64,000 nt of DNA. It comes from Effrenium voratum (Eukaryota; Sar; Dinophyceae; Suessiales; Symbiodiniaceae). The stretch spans positions 1-64,000 of the forward strand of contig CAUJNA010001592.1 of NCBI GenBank assembly GCA_963377175.1. Reading direction: 5' to 3'. Under the pieces are notes generated by a model. That model worked only from the letters and a program-made list of their open reading frames with translations, ran no database searches and was not told where the DNA came from. Made by a program: the position numbers and the translations under genes. Of the stretch, positions 48,601-57,139 are shown one piece after another (position 1 is the first letter of the stretch; every line of letters begins with the position of its first letter).

Positions 48601-49032
48601 TGGATCAAGAGTGTGCTCGACCAAGGGACGATGTATGAACTCCTGGGACAAACCACGAACGAGGAATCCTTGGGAGACGTCGTCGAGATGGTGTTGGGAT
48701 TCTTTGAGGTGATGTCGTACTTCCAGCACGAACTGCCACTGTGGAAGGATGCATGGAAGATCAAGAGGGAGTTCGAGCAGTCAATAGTGCGACACCTCGC
48801 TGGGAACGTGACCCACACGACGGGCCAGAACAGAAAGCGGAACAAACCGTCCGCACAGCTCGGCGTGCCCACGAAGGAGGTGCTTGACATCATGAACAAG
48901 GTCAAGCCCAGACATCCACGATCCCTGATCACCGAGCCCTCTGCACAAGGTCCAAGAGAAAGGCCACGGAGGGCGAAGATGAGGGTCTTGGTCAAGCACC
49001 AGACCCGAGTCGAAGTTCTCAGCCAATACTGA
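45661..49032 (+). CDS. Large cargo protein of unknown function, about 1,120 residues in this frame
   Basis: Continues the protein begun at 45215 (about 1,280 residues in all). Regions: helical part to about 46570; Ser/Gln/Pro-rich linker (46600-46740); a folded region with DDRWVIINPTAGHDTYTSFEGG, FGPCLAEGKNATYWECMLRCL and HKKSFLVLDWPLRAV (the first and last are given as short pieces); KGLVVVCVNRDVAFHG and GALVTENDRLWRVV (about 47640-47790); and a possible zinc site FICELCAKEM...SSCVNCCANW (about 48136-48240). Then a helical C-terminus. I recognise no polymerase, kinase (no P-loop), ligase (no KxDG) or protease signature. Being conserved and open over 3.3 kb in a mobile element suggests it serves the element. 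Confidence 0.55.
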   Translation: MEGADMLRSIANIWDLALGVAEDNDERSFKAAFHQNTPVGEVYKEFINDESSRASSSRRWRSSEEFQTTAEFERHDRRIARYRDRNWGKVFTLSVIKAPKIDSYGRGSKDDYQKNWDLGLIYQNELQASMKNLAYALRRDENASQNNLLRWMICGSTPSDISDACIGAVNSLMCVSFIMRRLQPLLGEKDSKDQSYTAYFRPDKRELNDLYREIEYARDFLWCIDMIYESKLPAMNINSISLAPHAADRAAENQDRRKWVSWMKEIEKKAEKDVMIEFFQNKYCTIHEIERELEKYPEDFVVGEEPTWWVMGSSKTEPPRKTERQQKSASSSGQRSQTAGGSVPQPGAPSGGSQASDAVKIDNEIIDSIFRMNSGGDDDRWVIINPTAGHDTYTSFEGGTTLGGATVNVKFNIDNNTGYPIIQTVFGPCLAEGKNATYWECMLRCLTSSLLHFEEKTSAEKIILSYVGKGNAAWLQLYAFLCAQTGCLITGRLPGAKAINALIQAEKNPDNAPGQLNRIINRQKRSPIGEATIRDMMIHKKSFLVLDWPLRAVNSKGSTKTFQMMVNEQGWTNIEERSYYGSSEQVSSPNDTLNIISRLQKLDKLIAERRRRDMDDSPMSVHIWMSLYDWVCMRGCGWQVTANPIIDSLQKAISDLVNTCKGLVVVCVNRDVAFHGGRGDLGTIANKVSEICKAAGALVTENDRLWRVVHALTGKNYKIPGSSNLQHFLLKRLLIEKSIDAVAPSNAFVCELEGTCINEPDLRFNIPKNMEESKVKFEYKPTFTAQSKRKQERQDEGHGEQDAFGKADAGDQRLRWYTVTELSKFICELCAKEMQMSKSKVLGPNSKYNPSSCVNCCANWNADTNGIAMSIEGKKMYTRLFAECVVAIPDLQNLMVDVNNIQAMITIIRELAYSRLKKELSHVGFVSMTVDQAAQFYNNGHGKQLCASRDVIVCKNSEGVEERMSIFLIGKDLGNVAYSSWIKSVLDQGTMYELLGQTTNEESLGDVVEMVLGFFEVMSYFQHELPLWKDAWKIKREFEQSIVRHLAGNVTHTTGQNRKRNKPSAQLGVPTKEVLDIMNKVKPRHPRSLITEPSAQGPRERPRRAKMRVLVKHQTRVEVLSQY

Positions 49033-49625
49033 GAAGGAGGACAAGAAGCAGCGTGTGATCGACGGGCGGAGAGCGGCACTAGGGTTCCTGGAGTCAATGG
49101 AGAAGTGCATGGGAGACATGGGGATCTGTAAGAAGTGCGCGAACCTGGCCCACGACGGCGACTGCAAGGACATTGAGGAGGCTGCTGGAAATGAGAAGGC
49201 GATGAAGGTGCTCCGTGAGCTACTCAGCAGTGACCCTGTTCATCTGATGAAGACATGGGGGATACGGAGGAGCCGTCCTCATCAACGTCCAAGGAAAGAA
49301 AGAAAGGGGGACAAGCAGGGAAAGAAACAATTGAGATGTACAGCTACACTATTAATTTGGTGGAGATGGCTGACACGGCTGAGGGAGGAGAGCTACAATG
49401 TGGTGGCGTCGACCTCACCTACAACCCGTGCGGGGACAGCAGGACATTCAAGAAGACGCTTGAGATGGGATGCGACACCATCCCGTGCTACATCCCGAAG
49501 TACGGCGACGTGAGTGATGTGCATATGCCACGGGCATACGCGTCTATTGTTGACCCCAGGTACTTTCCCAGAGGTGCAATCCTTGAGCAAGTGGACGTGA
49601 TGCAACTTGGCAAGAGTGTCAACTT
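49031..49625 (+). CDS. Cys-rich linker leading to the Tpt1-like domain (two frame breaks)
   Basis: 49031-49250 in one frame: RVIDGRRAALGFLES, then GICKKCANLAHDGDCKD, a small C-x2-C...C motif. A -1 change at the GGGGG near 49250 leads to DTEEPSSSTSKERKKGG and MYSYTINLVEMADTAE, CGGVDLTYNPCGDSRTF, IPCYIPKYGDVSDVHMP, DVMQLGKSVNF. At about 49626 one base is missing relative to the 23-kb copy, which reads through here in frame. So this and the next two frames probably belong to one polyprotein. Confidence 0.6.
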
Positions 49626-51293
49626 TGCATTGCTCCTTTCGACGGTGCTCCACTATGCAGGATTGGTGATGATCGCTCGGTATTTACTTCAAGGGACCAA
49701 GCAAACCAGCTATCTCACGACCTATGCAGAGTCCTTCGACACAAGATCGGCAATTGCCGAGGAAGTGCTTTCAGGTGCGACGAGGGTGGATGGGTCGACA
49801 TTGATGCTGTCATTGACGACCGAAACAACGACATATTCCCACCTAACACCTCGAGAGCGAAACGATACATGGGCATCATGGAGGTGATCAAGTGGCAGGA
49901 ATCCGGAAGCAAGAAGTCGAGATTCCAGGTTCTGGCAGCAAGGTTTCCGAGCATCATGAACCCGAACGACACGAGGGCAGCCAGGGAGGAAATGAACAAG
50001 GCTGGCGTGGATCGGGACGACATCGACAGGATGTTCAACAGATGCGATGGATGGTACAGACCTTGGTGCATCCGAGTCACAACCGGTCACAGTGATTTTG
50101 GATTCATGAGCTCATCCGCACTGGCGAATAGGTATTCCGCAAGAATGGGTGATACTCTCGGAGGAGCATTCCATGTGACGTATGTGGAAAACCTGCCAAG
50201 CATCGTACGCTGTGGGCTAGTCCCCGGCGGAATCGATGGCGGTAACAGGCTAGCACTGCACTTCGGGGCGTTTGCTCCATGGGATGAGATGAACGTGGCG
50301 ACGAAGACAACGCTACGGAACGTGAGGAGAGGGGATCCGATTGCGATCATCTATATTCCCAGTGCAACCCTCGCGCGGTATGGGGCTGGAGTCGCGGCTA
50401 ATGGGACTTTCATGGTCTTTGACGTGATCCCGTTCTATGAGGTCAAGTCCATTTGGATTGGCAAAAGCAACGGAGGGAAGCGCCTGGAGTACGCTGACAT
50501 CAAGAGGGCGTACTCGAAGTGTGTGGAGAACGAGATCTGCCCTGGCTTTGTCAACTCTTCCCAAGAGTCGGCTGCGATGTTCCTCCAGAACGTCGCAAAG
50601 ATCAGCGAGAGGATGCCGGAGACTGAGACAGGTGCCGATAATCTGCACTACATCGTTGACATGGTTAATCGTGCTTGCGAACTCTATCGAAACAACAAGA
50701 TGGAAGAGTTCAACGCACAGGTCAACGAGGTCCGGGACGAAGTCAGCAAAGTCGTCATCCTGAATGATGAGACATGGGAAGGACTGAGGTGCCGGATATG
50801 TCCATCATGTGCGACCGCGATCCCCACCTGCTTCTGCTTATGCCTGGAGTGCGAGGCACAACTGATCTCCATCGGAAGATACTACATTCACATCAAATCC
50901 GATGACGAGGAGGACAACCAAAACCCCAACGTCTCTGGAGATGCCAGGCGTGCACAGGAAGAAGCTAACCACGATGCGGCAGCACAGGAGGATGAGGACG
51001 AAGCGGAGGAAGTTCCGGGAGAAGATGACGACATGGACACGCAAGGATATACATCCGGCTATGCGTCAGAGGAAGAAGACGGCGGTTGGCATTACCGCGA
51101 CACCGATCTGGCGTCACGGGACATTATAAGTTCCCAACGGATGGCGATCTGCCTTGACGAGCCGCGTGAGGCTCAGTACATGGCAGGATTTATCGCACTC
51201 CAGCTGTCCAAGATGTGGGGGATGTTTGAAGGTGGTGAGGATAGAACGATGATTGCCAAGCTCGAAGGGAGAGGGCTGCCCTTACCACAATGA
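49626..51293 (+). CDS. Tpt1/KptA-like RNA 2'-phosphotransferase domain protein
   Basis: Domain at about 49680-50470. Family landmarks are in order: NQLSHDLCRVLRHKIGN (Arg-His at 49737-49742), GGWVDIDAVI, WCIRVTTGHSDF (Arg at 50073 and the GHS motif), AFHVTYVENLPSIVRCGLVPGG in place of LYHGT...I...GL, and GNRLALHFG (Arg at 50247, His at 50259), then PIAIIYIPSATLARYGAGV and NGTFMVFDVIP. The Arg-His-Arg-Arg set used by Tpt1/KptA is therefore kept. These enzymes remove an internal RNA 2'-phosphate using NAD+, as after tRNA splicing by a fungal-type ligase. A helical tail, a Cys cluster CRICPSCATAIPTCFCLC and an acidic region follow. The HGT motif is replaced by HVT, which may matter. Confidence 0.75.
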   Translation, partial: CIAPFDGAPLCRIGDDRSVFTSRDQANQLSHDLCRVLRHKIGNCRGSAFRCDEGGWVDIDAVIDDRNNDIFPPNTSRAKRYMGIMEVIKWQESGSKKSRFQVLAARFPSIMNPNDTRAAREEMNKAGVDRDDIDRMFNRCDGWYRPWCIRVTTGHSDFGFMSSSALANRYSARMGDTLGGAFHVTYVENLPSIVRCGLVPGGIDGGNRLALHFGAFAPWDEMNVATKTTLRNVRRGDPIAIIYIPSATLARYGAGVAANGTFMVFDVIPFYEVKSIWIGKSNGGKRLEYADIKRAYSKCVENEICPGFVNSSQESAAMFLQNVAKISERMPETETGADNLHYIVDMVNRACELYRNNKMEEFNAQVNEVRDEVSKVVILNDETWEGLRCRICPSCATAIPTCFCLCLECEAQLISIGRYYIHIKSDDEEDNQNPNVSGDARRAQEEANHDAAAQEDEDEAEEVPGEDDDMDTQGYTSGYASEEEDGGWHYRDTDLASRDIISSQRMAICLDEPREAQYMAGFIALQLSKMWGMFEGGEDRTMIAKLEGRGLPLPQ

Positions 51294-51852
51294 CTTCAGG
51301 AGGTACCCCAACATCACTGAGCATGATCAGGAAGGTATACTTTTGCCATCAACAATAACGAAGATTTCTCAATCGGAGAATGTTCGGACAAGAGCCTTCC
51401 GATCGGTTGAGGAGCGTGACGAATATATTCGTATGATGGTGAACAAATGCGAGGGACTATACACATTCTACAAGCTGTGGATTGCAGCGAGAATCCTCGA
51501 TGTCACCAAGGAAGAAATGAAGCTCCTGGTCAAGGACCGAGTGCACCCGGTGGGTGATATTATTTTCAGATGTTTTGCACTAGCTTTCAACTGTAAGTAT
51601 ATATCATTCGTGAGGGATGGCCTAAACCTTGGCAAGCATGGTTACGCGGTCAACGTGAGCGCCATCATCTCGGCCATCGACCCGAACAAATGCGACACAC
51701 CCCTGCTGGATTGGTGCCTTCGGAAAGGGCACTGGTTGCCGGAGGACTACAACAAGAAGTGTGTCCGGGCACGAGAAGCCCAGAAGAACTTGGACGAGGA
51801 GTTCCGCCGACGTACCCATAGGCTGTCCATCGGGGACAGGTATGCTTCGTGA
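51253..51852 (+). CDS. C-terminal part of the second cargo polyprotein
   Basis: Overlaps the previous frame by 41 bases; the sense passes from IAKLEG to EGCPYHNDFRRYPNI by a +1 change near 51270. About 190 residues, helical (RTRAFRSVEERDEYIRMM, FYKLWIAARILD, AVNVSAIISAIDPNKC), ending GDRYAS at 51852. No family recognised. It is the last coding sequence before the 3' tail. Confidence 0.6.
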   Translation: MPSSKGEGCPYHNDFRRYPNITEHDQEGILLPSTITKISQSENVRTRAFRSVEERDEYIRMMVNKCEGLYTFYKLWIAARILDVTKEEMKLLVKDRVHPVGDIIFRCFALAFNCKYISFVRDGLNLGKHGYAVNVSAIISAIDPNKCDTPLLDWCLRKGHWLPEDYNKKCVRAREAQKNLDEEFRRRTHRLSIGDRYAS

Positions 51853-52477
51853 AGATGATGATTGCGGTACGATGTGGGCCAGTCCCCATCTGTTACTTGC
51901 GTCACATCGACACTGTTTCGGTGGAACGACTTATGTCATGATTTATATTCATGTGTCCAAGATGAATGGATGTGTACATGGTTACATATTCCGACGACTA
52001 TGACGCTCCGGATATTCATGGATGGAATTATTACCTTATAGATGATATCTTTTCATTATTTATGCATTGTCCATGGTATCTGGAATGGCTATGATTTGCA
52101 TTGATTACTCACCGATGTTTCTTTGCCGGAGATATGCAGACCGATCACAAGCGGGCGCGTCTGGTGGACTTTTGTGGCCAACCCATTTATGGATGACAGC
52201 TGCGCGATGCGCAAATGCGGCAGCTGGAATGTTCACTGGCGGTCAAGTGAAGTGGCCACAGTGTATTATATACACCTGCATATGGATGTGTGCTTCGATT
52301 GGAGGATGAATGTTTCACTTTTCGTACAATCGAACCCGGCATGTTTCACAGCGAATGAACGGTGTAGTGATAGCAAGTAAAAGAGTGCACGACACGATTT
52401 CGTAGTTGAAGCCGTGGCCAGTGGAACGTTTTGTGGTGTTTGGACCGCATGATGAACAATGCGACCCAAATGGGGGA
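51853..52477 (+). other. 3' untranslated tail of the retroelement with polypurine tract
   Basis: No gene. The last 180 bases match the 23-kb remnant (GCCGTGGCCA.TGGAACGTTTTG). CCCAAATGGGGGA directly before the 3' LTR (52465-52477) is the likely plus-strand priming tract; the same tract precedes the LTR at 23845. Confidence 0.7.
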
Positions 52478-52823
52478 TGTTAAAACCCTCTAGGCCCCGT
52501 GCCGAAATTGGGTAGCAGTTCTGAGGTCCTTGTTGGTGTTGCTTCCCAAGTTCCATTGATCGCCATTTGGCTCAAGACACAATTGAGGTTCAAGATCTGA
52601 TGTGTGACTGCGGATATCCGTGATTGGCATTAGGAGGAAAACAACTGCTCGCGCCGCACCGTCAGGACTACTGTTGTGACTATCATTCCTTCTTCCTTAC
52701 AACGTTTACACGGGTTCGGCTATAACGGCATCGTCCGTATACACCTTTCTACGTGGTTGGTATTAAAGCTTGAGGGTTCGGTGCACAGCGTCCCACGGGA
52801 CGTCACCTTGCCGTCTCTTGACA
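52478..52823 (+). repeat. 3' LTR, 346 bp
   Basis: 342 of 346 bases equal the 5' LTR, without gaps. The spliced-leader-like block is at 52562-52576. Confidence 0.95.
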
Positions 52824-52828
52824 GACTG
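52824..52828 (+). repeat. Target site duplication GACTG (right)
   Basis: Matches 34761-34765. Confidence 0.9.
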
Positions 52829-53986
52829 AATGGTCTGCGGTGGAATGCATGCCGGCTCCATCACAGATTTTGAGTCTGTTGGGACGCAGGCAACGGATGC
52901 CGGGTTTTTGAAGCTCGCGTACCAGCGGGTCGCGTCGAACTTTGAATGCGCAATGCGTGACGAGGCTTGCGGCCAGAGTCGCGGGATATTCTGCGGTCAA
53001 TGTGCTGAGGAATTGACTGCGCACGCCTGCGATGCTAGCGTGCTTTTTTGGGTGATTGCAACGCGCTGCTACATGCTGGACGCATGGGTTGTTTGAAGCG
53101 AAACACCAAGATTTTGCAAAAGACATGCCGTGCTGGCATGCATCCACCCATGCCAAGTGTCCGTGGAATGCTTTGAGGCACTGAAAGTTTTCCGGCTCGA
53201 GCCATGCCATGCTCGAGGGCGGTTGCTCAAAGACTGCCACGCCTCCTTGTGCGGCAACTGCTCTGAAGAGTTCTCTGCTCCTCCTGTGGATTTCCCTGCT
53301 TTGTGCAACGCGCGATGCTTCTTCGGGAGACAAGCCAGGCACACCGCGCGTGCAGGTTGGAGTGCGTAAGGCCTTCGGTCCTCCGGGGCGGAGTTTCAGT
53401 CTGCTGTACTCCTTGCACTGCCTGACCAAGAGACGCGCGTAAGCAGTTCAAAGCATGCGTCGTCGAGTATGTCGTGCTCTGAATTGGCCTCTAGGTCAAA
53501 AGCCTCGAAACGCGAGAGGCCTTGCTTGTCGGCAGCTGCTGAAATGGGTGCATGGATTCCTGCGAAAACATCGAAGAGGAATTTTTGTTTTGATGTGGGG
53601 CAGTACGCGCTCCTCAGCTGTGCGTGCAATGTTGGGTGGGCCATCGGAGTTGCCTGTCCTATCCCTGGCTGCGGGACGGTGCGTTGGTCGTGAGGGCTGG
53701 AGCGCCTCGTTCGCGGGCGATAAAGCATGCGTTGCAGGCGACTTGGGTGGGCAGTGCCGAGTGCTACCGGCTGTGGGATTGCACTGTCCGGAGGAGCGGC
53801 CGGAGCGGCCTCCGGACTGTTTCAGGTGCGGTTGGAAGGATGTTGTGAAGCCCCGTGCGCTTGCTGGCAGCCTTTTTTGGCGCATACATGCGCGAACTGG
53901 CAGTTGTCTGTTTTGCAGAGGCCCTGTTGGAATCTGCGGCAGATTGGCTTGCCTTGATGCGTTGCCGCCCAATTGTCGCGTGTCTT

Positions 53987-54580
53987 CCCCTTTCCTTTCC
54001 CTTTACCCTTTTTTCTGGGTGGTTCCGCCTTAGGCGGCTTGGGAGCTGGGCGTTTGCCGGATCGTGCTGGATTAGTTGGTCGCTTGGCGGGCGGCGCCGC
54101 TAGGGGCTGTCTGCTTGTTCTCGGGCGAAGCATGAGCAGGGAGTGTATTTCCATGCGGCCGTGCGTGAGCTCATGGAATGCATCGTCCATGGACCATTTG
54201 CGTCGCAGTAGGTCGACGATGGTGCCCCAAATTTGGCGATCGGCGCGCAGAAGCTCCGAAGTTGTAACTGTGCGGAGTGAGAGGGCCGGGTCCGGCTGAA
54301 GCAAGGTCTAGTGCTTTGGCGTTAAGCAGATGCACTGCTTGGCAAAGGGCGAGCGCGTTGCGAAACACTTGCTGAATGCGATGCAGCCAGCCGGTGGTGA
54401 GTGCCTTGCCCTCCACGCTGATTTCAGGGGTATCATCGAAGAAAGCGTGTGCCAGAAGCTGCGTCTTGGTGCGCGCGGCTTTGTGGGCGCGCCTCTACGG
54501 CTTCCTGGTATTGGCGTGCTGAGAGCCGTAATTGTCATGGTATCCACTTAAAGTGCTTGGATTTGGTCATCTTGTAGACC
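53987..54580 (-). repeat. Inverted repeat arm 1 (594 bp)
   Basis: Reverse complement of 56547-57139. It encodes the Gag-like and Lys/Gly-rich segment just before the CCCH finger. Differences are mostly single bases and small indels. Confidence 0.85.
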
Positions 54581-56094
54581 GGCGCGCTGGTTGCACTATC
54601 AGTGACCGAAATGCTCAAACTGCGAAGAAGCGCATGCTGGTGTGTGCTGCCAAGAGGAAGGAACCCAATCGGTCCTCGGTGTGTGATGTGTCGCAAGCAC
54701 GCATCAGGTCCACGATGTGCACCAGTTGAAGGTCTCCTACCGAGACATCGAGTGCGCGTGCGAAAGCCAGGAACACTCGAATGCAGCGAAAATACTGGGC
54801 TAGCGTAGAAGGAGTAAAATCTCTCAGCGATGCTTCGGGGTGACTTGGATGTGATAGCTGTCACGTACATGGCCGAGCATGCCCAGTCGGCAATGCACTT
54901 CACTCGTTGAGAATGTTTAGAAATGGCTTGAGTTCCACTGGCGCGCGGAGCTGAACTCCTGACTGGTGCACTGGGCATGCCAAGCTTTGGCGGGTATGCG
55001 GTTGCCTGAACCGAAGCGGCCGCCGCCAGAGTGGCTGGCGCTAGTTTGGGCGCCATGCTGCGAGGCCGGGGGCCTATGCGAAGGTGGCTGCAAGGGGCAG
55101 GCGCACGGGAAAAGTGCAGCCCGGCTCGGTACATCAAGCCCCCCACGTGCTAATGCAGGCGCGATTCTTGCGCGATGCGGTGTGCTGCTGGCATTTGGTC
55201 GGAGTTGATGCTGCAACAGATGCACGCTGACTCTTGCCCCTGTGTCCAGTGTTGGGGGGGGCTGGGAGTTGGATGCTGGTGCCGGGCAGGAGGTAATGCC
55301 GCTTGCTGATGCAGGCAGATGCGAGCGCAAGTTGGACATGCTATGGGTGGGCACCAGCCGAGGTGCTCGCGCGGGTGTCGGCTTGGCCGTAGGCTGGGCC
55401 GCAAGCACGGAACATGCTGGTGACAAACTGCGCAGCAAGGTGGATGCAAGGGGGCACTGTTCTGGGCATTGGTGAAGGCAATGCGGCGTGGCTGCCAAGT
55501 AAGGTCCGGGCCGAACGGAGCAGCGCTGAAGTATCCTGCCGTGTCGAGGAGGTGCCCGGCGTTGTACCTGGTGCTATGCATCTGGCCAAGAAAACTAATG
55601 GGGGTGTGGCATGCTTGGGCTTGCTTGCCATTTGGCTTGATTTTTTCTGCCGGCATGGCGTGCGTTTGTGGGCATGCGTAGTGCGCTGCTGTACAGGCAA
55701 GGCAAAAAAATCCTGTGAATGCGGATGCCAAGCCGATGATGCATGCTAGTATGCCCTGTCCCGGGCATCGGCTGTGCAGCCGCTGCACCGGTGGCGGTCA
55801 TGCGTGTCGTTGGCCCCGTCCACGTACTGGCCACAGACGGCTGCGTACGGGCAATACGGATTGGCCGCAGCTTGCCCGCTGATTATCATCATAAAAATGC
55901 ATGCGGAATTGCCTGCCGCTGTTCTGGGAATGCCTCATGGTGCGGGGCAAGCGAACTGACGGAATGCGAATGCATGCGTATGCATGCATCTAGCTGCGAA
56001 ACAAAGGTTGCACGCTGCTGTCTCCGAGGCACTTCGGGCAAAGGCGTGGGCCGTGAGCTAAGATTGCCCGGATGCATGGCCTCAAAAGCGGCGG
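54581..56094. other. Spacer between inverted arms, no gene recognised
   Basis: GC-rich, with overlapping open frames on both strands. All are rich in Cys/Ala/Pro/His and none carries a motif I know. Upstream coding of the minus-strand element may lie here, but the plus-strand counterpart (56095-56546) has no match in it. Confidence 0.4.
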
Positions 56095-57139
56095 TTGTCG
56101 GGGACCCCACCCAGGCTCCAAGCAGGCGCACTGCGCGCATTGCTGGCCAACGCCCGAGTGCCGGACATGCTCGCTGAGCATATCCTGGGTCTCGGTTTTC
56201 AAGACATTGCCGATTTTGCATATGCATACTCTGATATATCAGACCTGAACACATTACTCAATGAGGTGCCTGCAGAGATTTGGTCCGCATTGGAAGTGGC
56301 AGACCACGCGCACTCCATTCCAGCCGCACGCATCAGGAAAGCATTCAAAATCGCCAGGGCCGCCTCATCACAGGAGACGCATCCACATGCCCAAAGCGTT
56401 GAGCCAGCCATCAGGCCCGCCCGACGCAGAGACGCATGCATCACCGGCCCCATGCGATGGGCAGAACATTTGCCTCCTGGAAGTGGTGCAGGACCTGGTA
56501 GACAAATTCCAAAAGACAGCATGCCAAGCATCCGCCTGCTAAGCATGGTCTACGAGATGACCAAATCCAAGCACTTTAAGTGGATACCATGGCAATTACG
56601 GTTCTCAGCACGCCACTACCAGGAAGCCGTAGAGGCGCGCTCCCACAAAGCCGCGCGCACCAAGACGCAGCTTCTGGCACACGCTTTCTTCGATGATACC
56701 CCTGAAATCAGCGTGGAGGGCAAGGCGCTCACCACCGGCTGGCTGCATCGCATTCAGCAAGTGTTTCGCAACGCACTCGCCCTTTGCCAAGCAGCGCATC
56801 TGCTTAACGCCAAAGCACTAGACCTTGCTTCAGCCGGACCCGGCCCTCTCACTCCGCACAGTTACAACTTCGGAGCTTCTGCACGCCGATCGCCAAATTT
56901 TGGGCATCGTCGACCTACTGCAACGCAAATGGTCCATGGACGATGCATTCCATGAGCTCACGCACGGCCGCATGGAAATACACTCCCTGCTCATGCTTCG
57001 CCCGAGAACAAGCAGACAGCCCCTAGCGGCGCCGCCCGCCAAGCGACCGACTAATCCAACACGATCCGGCAAACGCCCAGCTCCCAAGCCGCCTAAGGCG
57101 GAACCACCGAGAAAAAAGGGTAAAGGGAAAGGAAAGGGG
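56095..57139 (+). CDS. Gag-like N-terminal protein of a YR/methyltransferase-type retroelement
   Basis: N-terminal ALRALLANARVPDMLAEHI and LGFQDIADFAYAYSD form a helical domain (about residues 10-60), followed by VPAEIWSALEVADHAHSI and, after a Pro/Arg linker, MTKSKHFKWIPWQLRFSARH, RTKTQLLAHAFFDDTPEIS and GKALTTGWLHRIQQVFRNAL. A frame change near 56830 gives ALSLRTVTTSELLHADRQI, the Lys-rich KKGKGKGKG tract, and then the homology ends at 57139 just before where the CCCH finger would begin. It is the inverted counterpart of 53987-54580. Incomplete, function inferred only from its place in such elements. Confidence 0.5.
56547..57139 (+). repeat. Inverted repeat arm 2 (593 bp)
   Basis: Partner of 53987-54580, about 2 kb apart. 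Confidence 0.85.

Larger units (their letters stand above)
34766..52823 (+). mobile_element. Giant Copia-type LTR retrotransposon, 18,058 bp, with about 9 kb of 3' cargo
   Basis: Two 346-bp LTRs with TG...CA ends, a GACTG target duplication, and in between Gag, CCCH fingers, aspartic protease, integrase, RT and RNase H in Copia order (integrase before RT), then a methyltransferase-like frame, a long unknown protein, a Tpt1-like domain and a 3' tail. LTRs differ at 4 positions (34849, 34938, 34948, 34962 against 52561, 52650, 52660, 52674), so insertion is recent. Typical Copia elements are 5-9 kb. Frame breaks near 37.9, 39.82, 45.67, 49.02, 49.25, 49.62 and 51.26 kb make this copy look non-autonomous, unless some are assembly indels. 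Confidence 0.93.
52824..54580 (-). pseudogene. Upstream half of the host retroelement: CCCH finger and methyltransferase-like domain
   Basis: Minus strand, read from 54580: MTKSKHFKWIP, EGKALTTGWLHRIQQVF, then (frame change) ALSLRTVTTSELLRADRQIWG and a KGKGKGKGK tract with a CCCH finger, CRRFQQGLCKTDNCQFAH (C-x7-C-x4-C-x3-H, about 53920), stop at 53822. Next FLFDVFAGIHAPISAAAD (AdoMet motif I-like, about 53570), HDILDDACFELL, CKEYSRLKLRPGGP (motif IV-like, about 53410), AVFEQPPSSMAWL (motif VI-like, about 53200) and WVDACQHGMSFAKSWCFASN. The Pro-Cys of motif IV is Gln-Cys here, so methyl transfer is doubtful. The frame is cut at 52828 by the giant retroelement and resumes at 34765. Confidence 0.6.
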
